Positions 32,941 to 46,100 of a stretch of 64,000 nucleotides of DNA are shown here, piece after piece. This stretch comes from Megamerina dolium (lineage: Eukaryota; Arthropoda; Insecta; Diptera; Megamerinidae). The stretch's first letter is position 1; each line of letters starts with the position of its first letter. The stretch covers positions 52,311,429 through 52,375,428 of the forward strand of contig OY978525.1 in NCBI GenBank assembly GCA_963854835.1, in the 5' to 3' direction. The position numbers and the translations under genes are program-made. Under the pieces are notes generated by a model that saw only the letters and a list, made by a program, of their open reading frames with translations, was not told where the DNA came from and did not search any database.

Positions 32941-34317
32941 TGTATTGTAGGGGCTCAAACAAGTAAATTCAAAATGAATTGATTTCATTGAAAATCGTGA
33001 AATTTACAAATTGTGGCTAAACCAAATTGTTATGAAATTGCTGAAAAAGACAAATTCAAAATCCATTATTTTCACTAAAAATCGTGAAAAAAGCAGATTG
33101 CTTACAAAATAAATTGTATTGTAGGGGCTCACACAAGTTAATTCAAAATGCATTATTTTCACTGAAAAACGTGGAAAATACAAATTGTGGCTAAACCAAA
33201 TTTTTTTGAAATTGCTGAAAAAGTCAAATTTAAAATCCATTATTTTCACTAAAAATCGTGAAAAAAGCATATTGTTTACAAAATAAATTGTATTGAAGGG
33301 GTTCAAACAAGTAAATTCAAAATGAATTGATTTCATTAAAAAACGTGAAAAATACAAATTGTGGCTAAACCAAATTTTTTTGAAATTGCTGAAAAAGACA
33401 AATTCAAAATCCATTATTTTCACTAAAAATCGTGAAAAAACAGATTGCTTACAAAATAAATTGTATTGTAGGGGCTCAAACAAGTAAATTCAAAATGAAT
33501 TGATTTCATTGAAAATCGTGAAATTTACAAATTGTGGCTAAACCAAATTTTTTTGAAATTGCTGAAAAAGACAAATTCAAAATCCATTATTTTCACTAAA
33601 AATCGTGAAAAAACAGATTGCTTACAAAATAAATTGTATTGTAGGGGCTCAAACAAGTAAATTCAAAATGAATTGATTTCATTGAAAATCGTGAAATTTA
33701 CAAATTGTGGCTAAACCAAATTGTTATGAAATTGCTGAAAAAGACAAATTCAAAATCCATTATTTTCACTAAAAATCGTGAAAAAAGCAGATTGCTTACA
33801 AAATAAATTGTATTGTAGGGGCTCAAACAAGTAAATTCAAAATGAATTGATTTCATTGAAAATCGTGAAATTTTCAAATTTTTTTTGAAATTGCTGAAAA
33901 AGACAAATTCAAAATCCATTATTTTCACTAAAAATCGTGAAAAAAGCAGATTGCTTACAAAATAAATTGTATTGTAGGGGCTCACACAAGTTAATTCAAA
34001 ATGCATTATTTTCACTGAAAAACGTGGAAAATACAAATTGTGGCTAAACCAAATTTTTTTGAAATTGCTGAAAAAGTCAAATTTAAAATCCATTATTTTC
34101 ACTAAAAATCGTGAAAAAAGCATATTGCTTACAAAATAAATTGTATTGAAGGGGTTCAAACAAGTAAATTCAAAATGAATTGATTTCATTAAAAAACGTG
34201 AAAAATACAAATTGTGGCTAAACCAAATTTTTATGAAATTGCTGAAAAAGACAAATTCAAAATCCATTATTTTCACTAAAAATCGTAAAAAAAAAACAGA
34301 TTGCTTACAAAATAAAT
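32941..34317. repeat. 1,377-bp tandem duplication in family B, copy 2
   Basis: Second copy of 31560-32940, directly adjacent and very similar, including the same 16-bp b2 deletion near 33871. After about 34317 the sequence differs (CAAACAAATAAATTCAAATTG in place of CAAACAAGTAAATTCAAAATG). Confidence 0.86.
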
Positions 34318-36474
34318 TGTATTGAAGGGGCTCAAACAAATAAATTCAAATTGAATTGATTTCATTGAAAATCGTGAAATTTACAAATTGTGGCTAAACC
34401 AAATTTTTTTGAAATTGCTGAAAAAGACAAATTCAAAATCCATTATTTTCACTAAAAATCGTGAAGAAAGCAGATTGCTTACAAAATAAATTGTACTGAA
34501 GGGGCTCAAACAAGTAAATTCAAAATGAATTGATTTCATTGAAAAACGTGAAAAATACAAATTGTGGCTAAACCAAATTTTTTTGAAATTGCTGAAAAAG
34601 ACAAATTCAAAATCCATTATTTTCACTAAAAATCGTAAAAAAAACAGATTGCTTACAAAATAAATTGTATTGAAGGGGCTCAAACAAATAAATTCAAATT
34701 GAATTGATTTCATTGAAAATCGTGAAATTTACAAATTGTGGCTAAACCAAATTTTTTTGAAATTGCTGAAAAAGACAAATTCAAAATCCATTATTTTCAC
34801 TAAAAATCGTGAAGAAAGCAGATTGCTTACAAAATAAATTGTACTGAAGGGGCTCAAACAAGTAAATTCAAAATGAATTGATTTCATTGAAAAACGTGAA
34901 AAATACAAATTGTGGCTAAACCAAATTTTTATGAAATTATTGAAAAAGACAAATTCAAAATCCATTATTTTCACTAAAAATCGTAAAAAAAACAGATTGC
35001 TTACAAAATAAATTGTATTGAAGGGGTTCAAACAAGTTAATTCAAAATGAATTGATATCATTGAAAAACGTGAAATTTACAAATTGTGGCTAAACCAAAT
35101 TTTTTTGAAATTGCTGAAAAAGACAAATTCAAAATCCATTATTTTCACTAAAAATCGTGAAAAAAAGCAGATTGCTTACAAAATAAATTGTACTGAAGGG
35201 GCTCAAACAAGTAAATTCAAAATGAATTGATTTCATTGAAAATCGTGAAATTTACAAATTGTGGCTAAACCAAATTTTTTTTGAAATTGCTGAAAAAGAC
35301 AAATTCAAAATCCATTATTTTCACTAAAAATCGTGAAAAAAGCAGATTGCTTACAAAATAAATTGTATTGAAGGGGCTCAAACAAGTTAATTCAAAATGC
35401 ATTATTTTCATTGAATATCGTGAGAAATACAAATTGTGGTCAAAACAAATTTTTTTGAGAAGGTTGAAAAAAGCAAATTCAAAATCCATTACTTTAACTA
35501 AAAATAGTGAGAAAAACAGATTGCTTACAAAATAAATTGTATTGAAGGGGCTCAAACAAGTAAATTCAAAATGAATTGATTTCATTGAAAATCGTGAAAT
35601 TTACAAATTGTGGCTAAACCAAATTTTTTTGAAATTGCTGAAAAAGACAAATTCAAAATCCATTATTTTCACTAAAAATCGTGAAAAAACAGATTGCTTA
35701 CAAAATAAATTGTATTGAAGGGGCTCACACAAGTTAATTCAAAATGTATTATTTTCACTGAAAAACGTGGAAAATACAAATTGTGGCTAAACCAAATTTT
35801 TTTGAAATTGCTGCTAAAGTCAAATTTAAAATCCATTATTTTCACTAAAAATCGTGAAAAAACAGATTGCTTACAAAATAAATTGTACTGAAGGGGCTCA
35901 AACAAGTAAATTCAAAATGAATTGATTTCATTGAAAAACGTGAAAAATACAAATTGTGGCTAAACCAAATTTTTATGAAATTGCTGAAAAAGACAAATTC
36001 AAAATCCATTATTTTCACTAAAAATCGTGAAAGAAGCAGATTGCTTACAAAATAAATTGTATTGTAGGGGCTCAAACAAGTAAATTCAAAATGAATTGAT
36101 TTCATTGAAAATCGTGAAATTTCCAAATTGTGGCTAAACCAAATTTTTTTGAAATTGCTGAAAAAGACAAATTCAAAATCCATTATTTTCACTAAAAATC
36201 GTGAAAAAAGCATATTGCTTACAAAATAAATTGTATTGTAGGGGCTCAAACAAGTAAATTCAAAATGAATTGATTTCATTGAAAAACGTGAAAAATACAA
36301 ATTGTGGCTAAACCAAATTTTTTTTGAAATTGCTGAAAAAGACAAATTCAAAATCCATTATTTTCACTAAAAATCGTGAAAAAAGCAGATTGCTTACAAA
36401 ATAAATTGTATTGAAGGGGCTCAAACAAGTAAATTCAAAATGAATTGATTTCATTGAAAATCGTGAAATTTACA

Positions 36475-39400
36475 AATTGTGGCTAAACCAAATTTTTATG
36501 AAATTGCTGAAAAAGACAAATTCAAAATCCATTATTTTCACTAAAAATCGTGAAAAAAGCAGATTGCTTACAAAATAAATTGTATTGTAGGGGCTCAAAC
36601 AAGTAAATTCAAAATGAATTGATTTCATTGAAAATCGTGAAATTTCCAAATTGTGGCTAAACCAAATTTTTTTGAAATTGCTGAAAAAGACAAATTCAAA
36701 ATCCATTATTTTCACTAAAAATCGTGAAAAAAGCATATTGCTTACAAAATAAATTGTATTGAAGGGGCTCAAACAAGTAAATTCAAAATGAATTGATTTC
36801 ATTGAAAAACGTGAAATTTTCAAATTGTGGCTAAACCAAATTTTTTTGAAATTGCTGAAAAAGACAAATTCAAAATCCATTATTTTCACTAAAAATCGTG
36901 AAAAAAGCATATTGCTTACAAAATAAATTGTATTGTAGGGGCTCAAACAAGTAAATTCAAAATGAATTGATTTCATTGAAAATCGTGAAATTTACAAATT
37001 GTGGCTAAACCAAATTGTTATGAAATTGCTGAAAAAGACAAATTCAAAATCCATTATTTTCACTAAAAATCGTGAAAAAAGCAGATTGCTTACAAAATAA
37101 ATTGTATTGTAGGGGCTCAAACAAGTAAATTCAAAATGAATTGATTTCATTGAAAATCGTGAAAATTTCAAATTGTGGCTAAACCAAATTTTTTTTGAAA
37201 TTGCTGAAAAAGACAAATTCAAAATCCATTATTTTCACTAAAAATCGTGAAAAAAGCAGATTGCTTACAAAATAAATTGTATTGTAGGGGCTCACACAAG
37301 TTAATTCAAAATGCATTATTTTCACTGAAAAACGTGGAAAATACAAATTGTGGCTAAACCAAATTTTTTTGAAATTGCTGAAAAAGTCAAATTTAAAATC
37401 CATTATTTTCACTAAAAATCGTGAAAAAAAGCATATTGCTTACAAAATAAATTGTATTGAAGGGGTTCAAACAAGTTAATTCTAAATGAATTGATTTCAT
37501 TGAAAAACGTGAAAAATACAAATTGTGGCTAAACCAAATTTTTTTGAAATTGCTGAAAAAGACAAATTCAAAATCCATTATTTTCACTAAAAATCGTGAA
37601 AAAAGCATATTGCTTACAAAATAAATTGTATTGAAGGGGCTCAAACAAATAAATTCAAATTGAATTGATTTCATTGAAAATCGTGAAATTTACAAATTGT
37701 GGCTAAACCAAATTTTTTTGAAATTGCTGAAAAAGGCAAATTCAAAATCCATTATTTTCACTAAAAATCGTGAAGAAAGCAAATTGCTTACAAAATAAAT
37801 TGTACTGAAGGGGCTCAAACAAGTAAATTCAAAATGAATTGATTTCATTGAAAAACGTGAAAAATACAAATTGTGGCTAAACCAAATTTTTATGAAATTA
37901 TTGAAAAAGACAAATTCAAAATCCATTATTTTCACTAAAAATCGTAAAAAAAACAGATTGCTTACAAAATAAATTGTATTGAAGGGGTTCAAACAAGTTA
38001 ATTCAAAATGAATTGATATCATTGAAAAACGTGAAATTTACAAATTGTGGCTAAACCAAATTTTTTTGAAATTGCTGAAAAAGACAAATTCAAAATCCAT
38101 TATTTTCACTAAAAATCGTGAAAAAAAGCAGATTGCTTACAAAATAAATTGTACTGAAAGGGCTCAAACAAATAAATTCAAATTGAATTGATTTCATTGA
38201 AAATCGTGAAATTTACAAATTGTGGCTAAACCAAATTTTTTTGAAATTGCTGAAAAAGTCAAATTTAAAATCCATTATTTTCACTAAAAATCGTGAAAAA
38301 AGCATATTGTTTACAAAATAAATTGTATTGAAGGGGTTCAAACAAGTAAATTCAAAATGAATTGATTTCATTAAAAAACGTGAAAAATACAAATTGTGGC
38401 TAAACCAAATTTTTATGAAATTGCTGAAAAAGACAAATTCAAAATCCATTATTTTCACTAAAAATCGTAAAAAAAAAACAGATTGCTTACAAAATAAATT
38501 GTATTGAAGGGGTTCAAACAAGTTAATTCAAAATGAATTGATTTCATTGAAAAACGTGAAAAATACAAATTGTGGCTAAACCAAATTTTTTTGAAATTGC
38601 TGAAAAAGACAAATTCAAAATCCATTATTTTCACTAAAAATCGTGAAAAAAGCAGATTGCTTACAAAATAAATTGTATTGTAGGGGCTCAAACAAGTAAA
38701 TTCAAAATGAATTGATTTCATTGAAAATCGTGAAATTTACAAATTGTGGCTAAACCAAATTGTTATGAAATTGCTGAAAAAGACAAATTCAAAATCCATT
38801 ATTTTCACTAAAAATCGTGAAAAAAGCAGATTGCTTACAAAATAAATTGTATTGTAGGGGCTCAAACAAGTAAATTCAAAATGAATTGATTTCATTGAAA
38901 ATCGTGAAATTTTCAAATTGTGGCTAAACCAAATTTTTATGAAATTATTGAAAAAGACAAATTCAAAATCCATTATTTTCACTAAAAATCGTAAAAAAAA
39001 CAGATTGCTTACAAAATAAATTGTATTGAAGGGGTTCAAACAAGTTAATTCAAAATGAATTGATATCATTGAAAAACGTGAAATTTACAAATTGTGGCTA
39101 AACCAAATTTTTTTGAAATTGCTGAAAAAGACAAATTCAAAATCCATTATTTTCACTAAAAATCGTGAAAAAAGCAGATTGCTTACAAAATAAATTGTAT
39201 TGTAGGGGCTCACACAAGTTAATTCAAAATGCATTATTTTCACTGAAAAACGTGGAAAATACAAATTGTGGCTAAACCAAATTTTTTTGAAATTGCTGAA
39301 AAAGTCAAATTTAAAATCCATTATTTTCACTAAAAATCGTGAAAAAAGCATATTGTTTACAAAATAAATTGTATTGAAGGGGTTCAAACAAGTAAATTCA

Positions 39401-42400
39401 AAATGAATTGATTTCATTAAAAAACGTGAAAAATACAAATTGTGGCTAAACCAAATTTTTATGAAATTGCTGAAAAAGACAAATTCAAAATCCATTATTT
39501 TCACTAAAAATCGTAAAAAAAAAACAGATTGCTTACAAAATAAATTGTATTGAAGGGGTTCAAACAAGTTAATTCAAAATGAATTGATTTCATTGAAAAA
39601 CGTGAAAAATACAAATTGTGGCTAAACCAAATTTTTTTGAAATTGCTGAAAAAGACAAATTCAAAATCCATTATTTTCACTAAAAATCGTGAAAAAAGCA
39701 GATTGCTTACAAAATAAATTGTATTGTAGGGGCTCAAACAAGTAAATTCAAAATGAATTGATTTCATTGAAAATCGTGAAATTTACAAATTGTGGCTAAA
39801 CCAAATTGTTATGAAATTGCTGAAAAAGACAAATTCAAAATCCATTATTTTCACTAAAAATCGTGAAAAAAGCAGATTGCTTACAAAATAAATTGTATTG
39901 TAGGGGCTCAAACAAGTAAATTCAAAATGAATTGATTTCATTGAAAATCGTGAAATTTTCAAATTGTGGCTAAACCAAATTTTTTTTGAAATTGCTGAAA
40001 AAGACAAATTCAAAATCCATTATTTTCACTAAAAATCGTGAAAAAAGCAGATTGCTTACAAAATAAATTGTATTGTAGGGGCTCACACAAGTTAATTCAA
40101 AATGCATTATTTTCACTGAAAAACGTGGAAAATACAAATTGTGGCTAAACCAAATTTTTTTGAAATTGCTGAAAAAGTCAAATTTAAAATCCATTATTTT
40201 CACTAAAAATCGTGAAAAAAGCATATTGCTTACAAAATAAATTGTATTGAAGGGGTTCAAACAAGTAAATTCAAAATGAATTGATTTCATTAAAAAACGT
40301 GAAAAATACAAATTGTGGCTAAACCAAATTTTTATGAAATTGCTGAAAAAGACAAATTCAAAATCCATTATTTTCACTAAAAATTGTAAAAAAAAAACAG
40401 ATTGCTTACAAAATAAATTGTATTGAAGGGGTTCAAACAAGTTAATTCAAAATGAATTGATTTCATTGAAAAACCTGAAAAATACAAATTGTGGCTAAAC
40501 CAAATTTTTTTGAAATTGCTGAAAAAGACAAATTCAAAATCCATTATTTTCACTAAAAATCGTGAAAAAAGCATATTGCTTACAAAATAAATTGTATTGA
40601 AGGGGCTCAAACAAATAAATTCAAATTGAATTGATTTCATTGAAAATCGTGAAATTTACAAATTGTGGCTAAACCAAATTTTTTTGAAATTGCTGAAAAA
40701 GACAAATTCAAAATCCATTATTTTCACTAAAAATCGTGAAGAAAGCAGATTGCTTACAAAATAAATTGTACTGAAGGGGCTCAAACAAGTAAATTCAAAA
40801 TGAATTGATTTCATTGAAAAACGTGAAAAATACAAATTGTGGCTAAACCAAATTTTTATGAAATTATTGAAAAAGACAAATTCAAAATCCATTATTTTCA
40901 CTAAAAATCGTAAAAAAAACAGATTGCTTACAAAATAAATTGTATTGAAGGGGTTCAAACAAGTTAATTCAAAATGAATTGATATCATTGAAAAACGTGA
41001 AATTTACAAATTGTGGCTAAACCAAATTTTTTTGAAATTGCTGAAAAAGACAAATTCAAAATCCATTATTTTCACTAAAAATCGTGAAAAAAAGCAGATT
41101 GCTTACAAAATAAATTGTACTGAAGGGGCTCAAACAAGTAAATTCAAAATGAATTGATTTCATTGAAAATCGTGAAATTTACAAATTGTGGCTAAACCAA
41201 ATTTTTTTTGAAATTGCTGAAAAAGAAATTCAAAATCCATTATTTTCACTAAAAATCGTGAAAAAAGCAGATTGCTTACAAAATAAATTGTATTGAAGGG
41301 GCTCAAACAAGTTAATTCAAAATGCATTATTTTCACTGAAAAACGTGGAAAATACAAATTGTGGCTAAACCAAATTTTTTTGAAATTGCTGAAAAAGTCA
41401 AATTTAAAATCCATTATTTTCACTAAAAATCGTGAAAAAAGCATATTGCTTACAAAATAAATTGTATTGAAGGGGCTCAAACAAATAAATTCAAATTGAA
41501 TTGATTTCATTGAAAATCGTGAAATTTACAAATTGTGGCTAAACCAAATTTTTTTGAAATTGCTGAAAAAGACAAATTCAAAATCCATTATTTTCACTAA
41601 AAATCGTGAAAAAACAGATTGCTTACAAAATAAATTGTATTGAAGGGGCTTACAAAATAAATTGTATTGAAGGGGCTCAAACAAGTTAATTCAAAATGAA
41701 TTATTTTCATTGAATATCGTGAAAAATACAAATTGTGGCTAAAACAAATTATTTTATAATTGCTGAAAAAGACATATTCAAAATCCATTATTTTCACTAA
41801 AAATCGTGAAAAAACAGATTGCTTACAAAATAAATTGTATTGAAGGGGCTCAAACAAGTAAATTCAAAATGAATTGATTTCATTGAAAATCGTGAAATTT
41901 ACAAATTGTGGCTAAACCAAATATTTCTGAAATTGCTGAAAAAGACAAATTCATAATCAATTATTTTCACAAAAAATCGTGAAAAAACAGATTGGTTTCA
42001 AAATAAATTGTATTGAAGGGGCTCAAACAAGTAAATTCAAAATGAATTGATTTCATTGAAAAACGTGAAAAATACAAATTGTGGCTAAACCAAATTTTTA
42101 TGAAATTGCTGAAAAAGACAAATTCAAAATCCATTATTTTCACTAAAAATCGTAAAAAAAAAACAGATTGCTTACAAAATAAATTGTATTGAAGGGGTTC
42201 AAACAAGTTAATTCAAAATGCATTATTTTCATTGAATATCGTGAGAAATACAAATTGTGGTCAAAACAAATTTTTTTGAGAAGGTTGAAAAAAGCAAATT
42301 CAAAATCCATTACTTTAACTAAAAATAGTGAGAAAAACAGATTGCTTACAAAATAAATTGTATTGAAGGGGCTCAAACAAGTAAATTCAAAATGAATTGA

Positions 42401-42960
42401 TTTCATTGAAAATCGTGAAATTTACAAATTGTGGCTAAACCAAATTTTTTTGAAATTGCTGAAAAAGACAAATTCAAAATCCATTATTTTCACTAAAAAT
42501 CGTGAAAAAAGCAGATTGCTTACAGAATAAATTGTATTGAAAGGGCTCAAACAAGTAAATTCAAAATGAATTGATTTCAATGAAAATCGTGAAATTTACA
42601 AATTGTGGCTAAACCAAATTATTTTGAAATTGCTGAAAAATACAATTTCAAAATCCATTATTTTCACCAAAAATCGTGAAAAAAGCAGATTGCTTACAAA
42701 ATAAATTGTATTGAAGGGGCTCAAACAAGTAAATTCAAAATGAATTGATTTCATTGAAAATCGTGAAATTTACAAATTGTGGCTAAACCAAATATTTCTG
42801 AAATTGCTGAAAAAGACAAATTCATAATCAATTATTTTCACAAAAAATCGTGAAAAAACAGATTGGTTACAAAATAAATTGTATTGAAGGGGCTCAAACA
42901 AGTAAATTCAAAATGAATTGATTTCATTGAAAATCGTGAAATTTACAAATTGTGGCTAAA
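36475..42960. repeat. Roughly 6.5-kb segmental duplication in family B, copy 1
   Basis: Matches 43122-49433. The offset is 6647, then 6646, then 6473 after one extra dimer in copy 1 near 38900-39070. Shared markers include TTAATTCTAAATG (37475/44122), GAAATTATTGAAAAAG (37895/44542), the 27-bp microduplication (41622/48095), and monomers with ATATTTCTGAAATTG. Confidence 0.86.
41622..41675. repeat. 27-bp direct microduplication within b1
   Basis: The first 27 bp of b1 (from CTTACAAAATAAATTG to GAAGGGG) occur twice in a row, then the monomer continues normally with CTCAAAC. Equivalent double units start at 48095, 49512, 50228, 52679, 56701, 60720, 61616, 62506 and 62877. All lie in the right part of the array, which makes this a good marker of shared descent. 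Confidence 0.92.
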
Positions 42961-43121
42961 CCAAATTTTTTTGAAATTGCTGAAAAAGACAAATTCAAAA
43001 TCCATTATTTTCACTAAAAATCGTGAAAAAATCAGATTGCTTACAAAATAAATTGTACTGAAGGGGCTCAAACAAGTAAATTCAAAATGACTTGATTTCA
43101 TTGAAAAACGTGAGAAATACA

Positions 43122-46100
43122 AATTGTGGCTAAACCAAATTTTTATGAAATTGCTGAAAAAGACAAATTCAAAATCCATTATTTTCACTAAAAATCGTGA
43201 AAAAAGCAGATTGCTTACAAAATAAATTGTATTGTAGGGGCTCAAACAAGTAAATTCAAAATGAATTGATTTCATTGAAAATCGTGAAATTTCCAAATTG
43301 TGGCTAAACCAAATTTTTTTGAAATTGCTGAAAAAGACAAATTCAAAATCCATTATTTTCACTAAAAATCGTGAAAAAAGCATATTGCTTACAAAATAAA
43401 TTGTATTGAAGGGGCTCAAACAAGTAAATTCAAAATGAATTGATTTCATTGAAAAACGTGAAATTTTCAAATTGTGGCTAAACCAAATTTTTTTGAAATT
43501 GCTGAAAAAGACAAATTCAAAATCCATTATTTTCACTAAAAATCGTGAAAAAAGCATATTGCTTACAAAATAAATTGTATTGTAGGGGCTCAAACAAGTA
43601 AATTCAAAATGAATTGATTTCATTGAAAATCGTGAAATTTACAAATTGTGGCTAAACCAAATTGTTATGAAATTGCTGAAAAAGACAAATTCAAAATCCA
43701 TTATTTTCACTAAAAATCGTGAAAAAAGCAGATTGCTTACAAAATAAATTGTATTGTAGGGGCTCAAACAAGTAAATTCAAAATGAATTGATTTCATTGA
43801 AAATCGTGAAAATTTCAAATTGTGGCTAAACCAAATTTTTTTTGAAATTGCTGAAAAAGACAAATTCAAAATCCATTATTTTCACTAAAAATCGTGAAAA
43901 AAGCAGATTGCTTACAAAATAAATTGTATTGTAGGGGCTCACACAAGTTAATTCAAAATGCATTATTTTCACTGAAAAACGTGGAAAATACAAATTGTGG
44001 CTAAACCAAATTTTTTTGAAATTGCTGAAAAAGTCAAATTTAAAATCCATTATTTTCACTAAAAATCGTGAAAAAAAGCATATTGCTTACAAAATAAATT
44101 GTATTGAAGGGGTTCAAACAAGTTAATTCTAAATGAATTGATTTCATTGAAAAACGTGAAAAATACAAATTGTGGCTAAACCAAATTTTTTTGAAATTGC
44201 TGAAAAAGACAAATTCAAAATCCATTATTTTCACTAAAAATCGTGAAAAAAGCATATTGCTTACAAAATAAATTGTATTGAAGGGGCTCAAACAAATAAA
44301 TTCAAATTGAATTGATTTCATTGAAAATCGTGAAATTTACAAATTGTGGCTAAACCAAATTTTTTTGAAATTGCTGAAAAAGGCAAATTCAAAATCCATT
44401 ATTTTCACTAAAAATCGTGAAGAAAGCAAATTGCTTACAAAATAAATTGTACTGAAGGGGCTCAAACAAGTAAATTCAAAATGAATTGATTTCATTGAAA
44501 AACGTGAAAAATACAAATTGTGGCTAAACCAAATTTTTATGAAATTATTGAAAAAGACAAATTCAAAATCCATTATTTTCACTAAAAATCGTAAAAAAAA
44601 CAGATTGCTTACAAAATAAATTGTATTGAAGGGGTTCAAACAAGTTAATTCAAAATGAATTGATATCATTGAAAAACGTGAAATTTACAAATTGTGGCTA
44701 AACCAAATTTTTTTGAAATTGCTGAAAAAGACAAATTCAAAATCCATTATTTTCACTAAAAATCGTGAAAAAAGCATATTGCTTACAAAATAAATTGTAT
44801 TGAAGGGGCTCAAACAAATAAATTCAAATTGAATTGATTTCATTGAAAATCGTGAAATTTACAAATTGTGGCTAAACCAAATTTTTTTGAAATTGCTGAA
44901 AAAGTCAAATTTAAAATCCATTATTTTCACTAAAAATCGTGAAAAAAGCATATTGTTTACAAAATAAATTGTATTGAAGGGGTTCAAACAAGTAAATTCA
45001 AAATGAATTGATTTCATTAAAAAACGTGAAAAATACAAATTGTGGCTAAACCAAATTTTTATGAAATTGCTGAAAAAGACAAATTCAAAATCCATTATTT
45101 TCACTAAAAATCGTAAAAAAAAAACAGATTGCTTACAAAATAAATTGTATTGAAGGGGTTCAAACAAGTTAATTCAAAATGAATTGATTTCATTGAAAAA
45201 CGTGAAAAATACAAATTGTGGCTAAACCAAATTTTTTTGAAATTGCTGAAAAAGACAAATTCAAAATCCATTATTTTCACTAAAAATCGTGAAAAAAGGA
45301 GATTGCTTACAAAATAAATTGTATTGTAGGGGCTCAAACAAGTAAATTCAAAATGAATTGATTTCATTGAAAATCGTGAAATTTACAAATTGTGGCTAAA
45401 CCAAATTGTTATGAAATTGCTGAAAAAGACAAATTCAAAATCCATTATTTTCACTAAAAATCGTGAAAAAAGCAGATTGCTTACAAAATAAATTGTATTG
45501 TAGGGGCTCAAACAAGTAAATTCAAAATGAATTGATTTCATTGAAAATCGTGAAATTTTCAAATTGTGGCTAAACCAATTTTTTTTTGAAATTGCTGAAA
45601 AAGACAAATTCAAAATCCATTATTTTCACTAAAAATCGTGAAAAAAGCAGATTGCTTACAAAATAAATTGTATTGTAGGGGCTCACACAAGTTAATTCAA
45701 AATGCATTATTTTCACTGAAAAACGTGGAAAATACAAATTGTGGCTAAACCAAATTTTTTTGAAATTGCTGAAAAAGTCAAATTTAAAATCCATTATTTT
45801 CACTAAAAATCGTGAAAAAAGCATATTGTTTACAAAATAAATTGTATTGAAGGGGTTCAAACAAGTAAATTCAAAATGAATTGATTTCATTAAAAAACGT
45901 GAAAAATACAAATTGTGGCTAAACCAAATTTTTATGAAATTGCTGAAAAAGACAAATTCAAAATCCATTATTTTCACTAAAAATCGTAAAAAAAAAACAG
46001 ATTGCTTACAAAATAAATTGTATTGAAGGGGTTCAAACAAGTTAATTCAAAATGAATTGATTTCATTGAAAAACGTGAAAAATACAAATTGTGGCTAAAC

